Shown here: piece by piece, positions 14,345 to 15,110 of the stretch
Numbering within the stretch: position 1 is the stretch's first letter
Layout: each line of letters opens with the position of its first letter
Source: SG8-40 sp035528435
GTDB lineage: Bacteria > Pseudomonadota > Gammaproteobacteria > Burkholderiales > Eutrophovitaceae
Assembly: GCA_035528435.1 (NCBI GenBank)
Contig: DATKYN010000088.1
Span: 1-15,110, forward strand
Direction of reading: 5' to 3'
DNA: 15,110 nt
The notes under the pieces: model-generated
Told to the model about the DNA's origin: nothing
What the model saw: the letters and a program-made list of their open reading frames with translations, nothing else
The model's database searches: none
Made by a program: the position numbers and the translations under genes

Positions 14345-14902
14345 ATGAGAGCGATACCAATCAACAAGGCGTTTACTCTGCTGGAACCGGGCCCGGTTGT
14401 ACTCGTCACGACAAAAGACGGCGAGAAGAACAACATCATGACCATCTCCTGGACGATGGTGATTGACTTTACGCCCGCCTTCGCCATCACAACAGGCGCG
14501 TGGAACCATTCGTATGCCGCACTTCGAAAAACCAGAGAGTGTGTCATTGCCATTCCTGCCGCGGACATGATTGATACGGTCGTTGGCGTGGGAACGTGTT
14601 CCGGCGCCGATTTGGACAAAGCCGGTACAGACAAATTTCAAAAATTCACCCTGACGCCTGTGAAGGCAAAGCATGTCAGGGCACCGCTGATCAAGGAATG
14701 CCTGGCCAATATCGAATGCAAGGTGATCGATATCGTCAGCAAGCACAACATTGTCGTGCTCCAAGGCGTCGCTGCCTACTTCGATCGTTCAAGAAAAGAG
14801 AAGAGAACGATTCACGCTATTGGTGATGGCACCTTCGTCGTGGACGGACGCAGACTGGATCGAAGGAAAATGATGCGCTCGAAGATTCCGGAGGGGGTCT
14901 AG
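14345..14902 (+). CDS. Second flavin reductase family protein
   Basis: This protein has 185 residues from ATG 14345, with GAGG about 11 bases upstream (a TTG at 14315 is in frame but poor). It opens IPINKAFTLLEPGPVVLVTT, then DGEKNNIMTISWTMVIDFTPA and CVIAIPAADM, the FMN-binding split barrel of the flavin/ferric reductase family. The loop VGTCSGADLDKAGTDKF resembles the GxCSGxxxDK segment of flavoredoxin/ferric reductase-type members. It would reduce FMN or a metal or quinone substrate in the cytoplasm. Not close in sequence to the upstream reductase-like protein, so not a recent duplicate. It is separated from that gene by a 227-bp hairpin-rich gap and may have its own transcript. Its lower-GC third positions (many AAA, ATT, ACA) differ slightly from the upstream genes. 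Confidence 0.9.
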   Translation: MRAIPINKAFTLLEPGPVVLVTTKDGEKNNIMTISWTMVIDFTPAFAITTGAWNHSYAALRKTRECVIAIPAADMIDTVVGVGTCSGADLDKAGTDKFQKFTLTPVKAKHVRAPLIKECLANIECKVIDIVSKHNIVVLQGVAAYFDRSRKEKRTIHAIGDGTFVVDGRRLDRRKMMRSKIPEGV

Positions 14903-14974
14903 ATTTGTCCCGGCATTTTCTGCGCTGTTGCCATACGGCGTCAGCGTCCAGCGCCATCCCGCGTTTGTGCTTCC

Positions 14975-15001
14975 GGTGCAATGCGCTGCGCTTATTGCAC
15001 C
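14975..15001. repeat. Palindromic intergenic repeat-like element
   Basis: GGTGCAATGCG and CGC-TT-ATTGCACC pair as an 11-bp stem with a 2-nt bulge and a CTG loop. The reverse strand reads GGTGCAATAAGCGCAGCG, close in form to GGTGCAATAAGCGAAGCG-like short palindromes that recur in many proteobacterial intergenic regions. It lies in the gene-free right edge (14903-15110), where I see nothing else supportable. Confidence 0.45.
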
Positions 15002-15110
15002 CTACTGCACTGCCAACCACCACCCCCCTTATGAGCCGCCGAGTAACGCAGGAGCGACAGGGGAAGTCGGCGAGGACTGTCTGAGTCCGCGCTCGCCTCA
15101 CGCGCGGGCG

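Noticed and set aside
14237..14764. Reverse frame of 175 codons
   Set aside because: Shadow of the second flavin reductase gene, no supporting start signal.

Overview
The window reads as a chromosomal segment of an uncultured-looking proteobacterium, most likely gamma- or betaproteobacterial. The basis is an Omp85/two-partner-secretion type outer-membrane barrel ending in Phe, a DUF1840 protein, a long-tailed IF-1, a multi-TM diguanylate cyclase and Shine-Dalgarno sites of the AGGAG type. No rRNA, tRNA, CRISPR array, phage module or intact insertion sequence was recognised by eye.

Left part (1-3050): the end of an outer-membrane beta-barrel gene (+) converges on a SLOG/YpsA-type 'molybdenum carrier' protein (-) that has unusual basic, disordered-looking tails. 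A 723-bp stretch without a convincing gene follows, then a small unrecognised cytosolic protein (+). Next is a leftward group at 5588-2560: a CaiB/BaiF CoA-transferase, a Tat-exported aldo/keto reductase carrying a C-terminal two-cluster ferredoxin-like domain, and a four-helix membrane protein. The last two are the best candidate for an undescribed functional unit: a periplasmic iron-sulfur AKR with a dedicated membrane partner.

Middle part (5589-8358): a membrane diguanylate cyclase (+) converges on infA (-). Upstream of infA is a 56-residue acidic small protein. Upstream of that lies a compact promoter followed about 60 nt later by a clear intrinsic terminator, which looks like either a very short RNA gene or an attenuator. 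A SpoIIAA-like/STAS protein lies beyond.

Right part (8454-15110): a catabolic or xenobiotic-type region. An AMP-dependent acyl-CoA synthetase (-) is divergent from a secreted SRPBCC protein (+). A DsbA/HCCA-isomerase-like protein (-) is divergent from a co-directional series (+): DUF1840 protein, epoxide hydrolase (10-nt overlap), quinol/antibiotic-biosynthesis-type monooxygenase and flavin reductase-like protein, then a second flavin reductase-like protein after a hairpin-rich gap. Together these suggest oxygenation, epoxide opening and CoA activation of a hydrophobic or aromatic substrate. The substrate cannot be read from sequence. Several intergenic palindromes and dispersed-repeat-like elements lie in this part.
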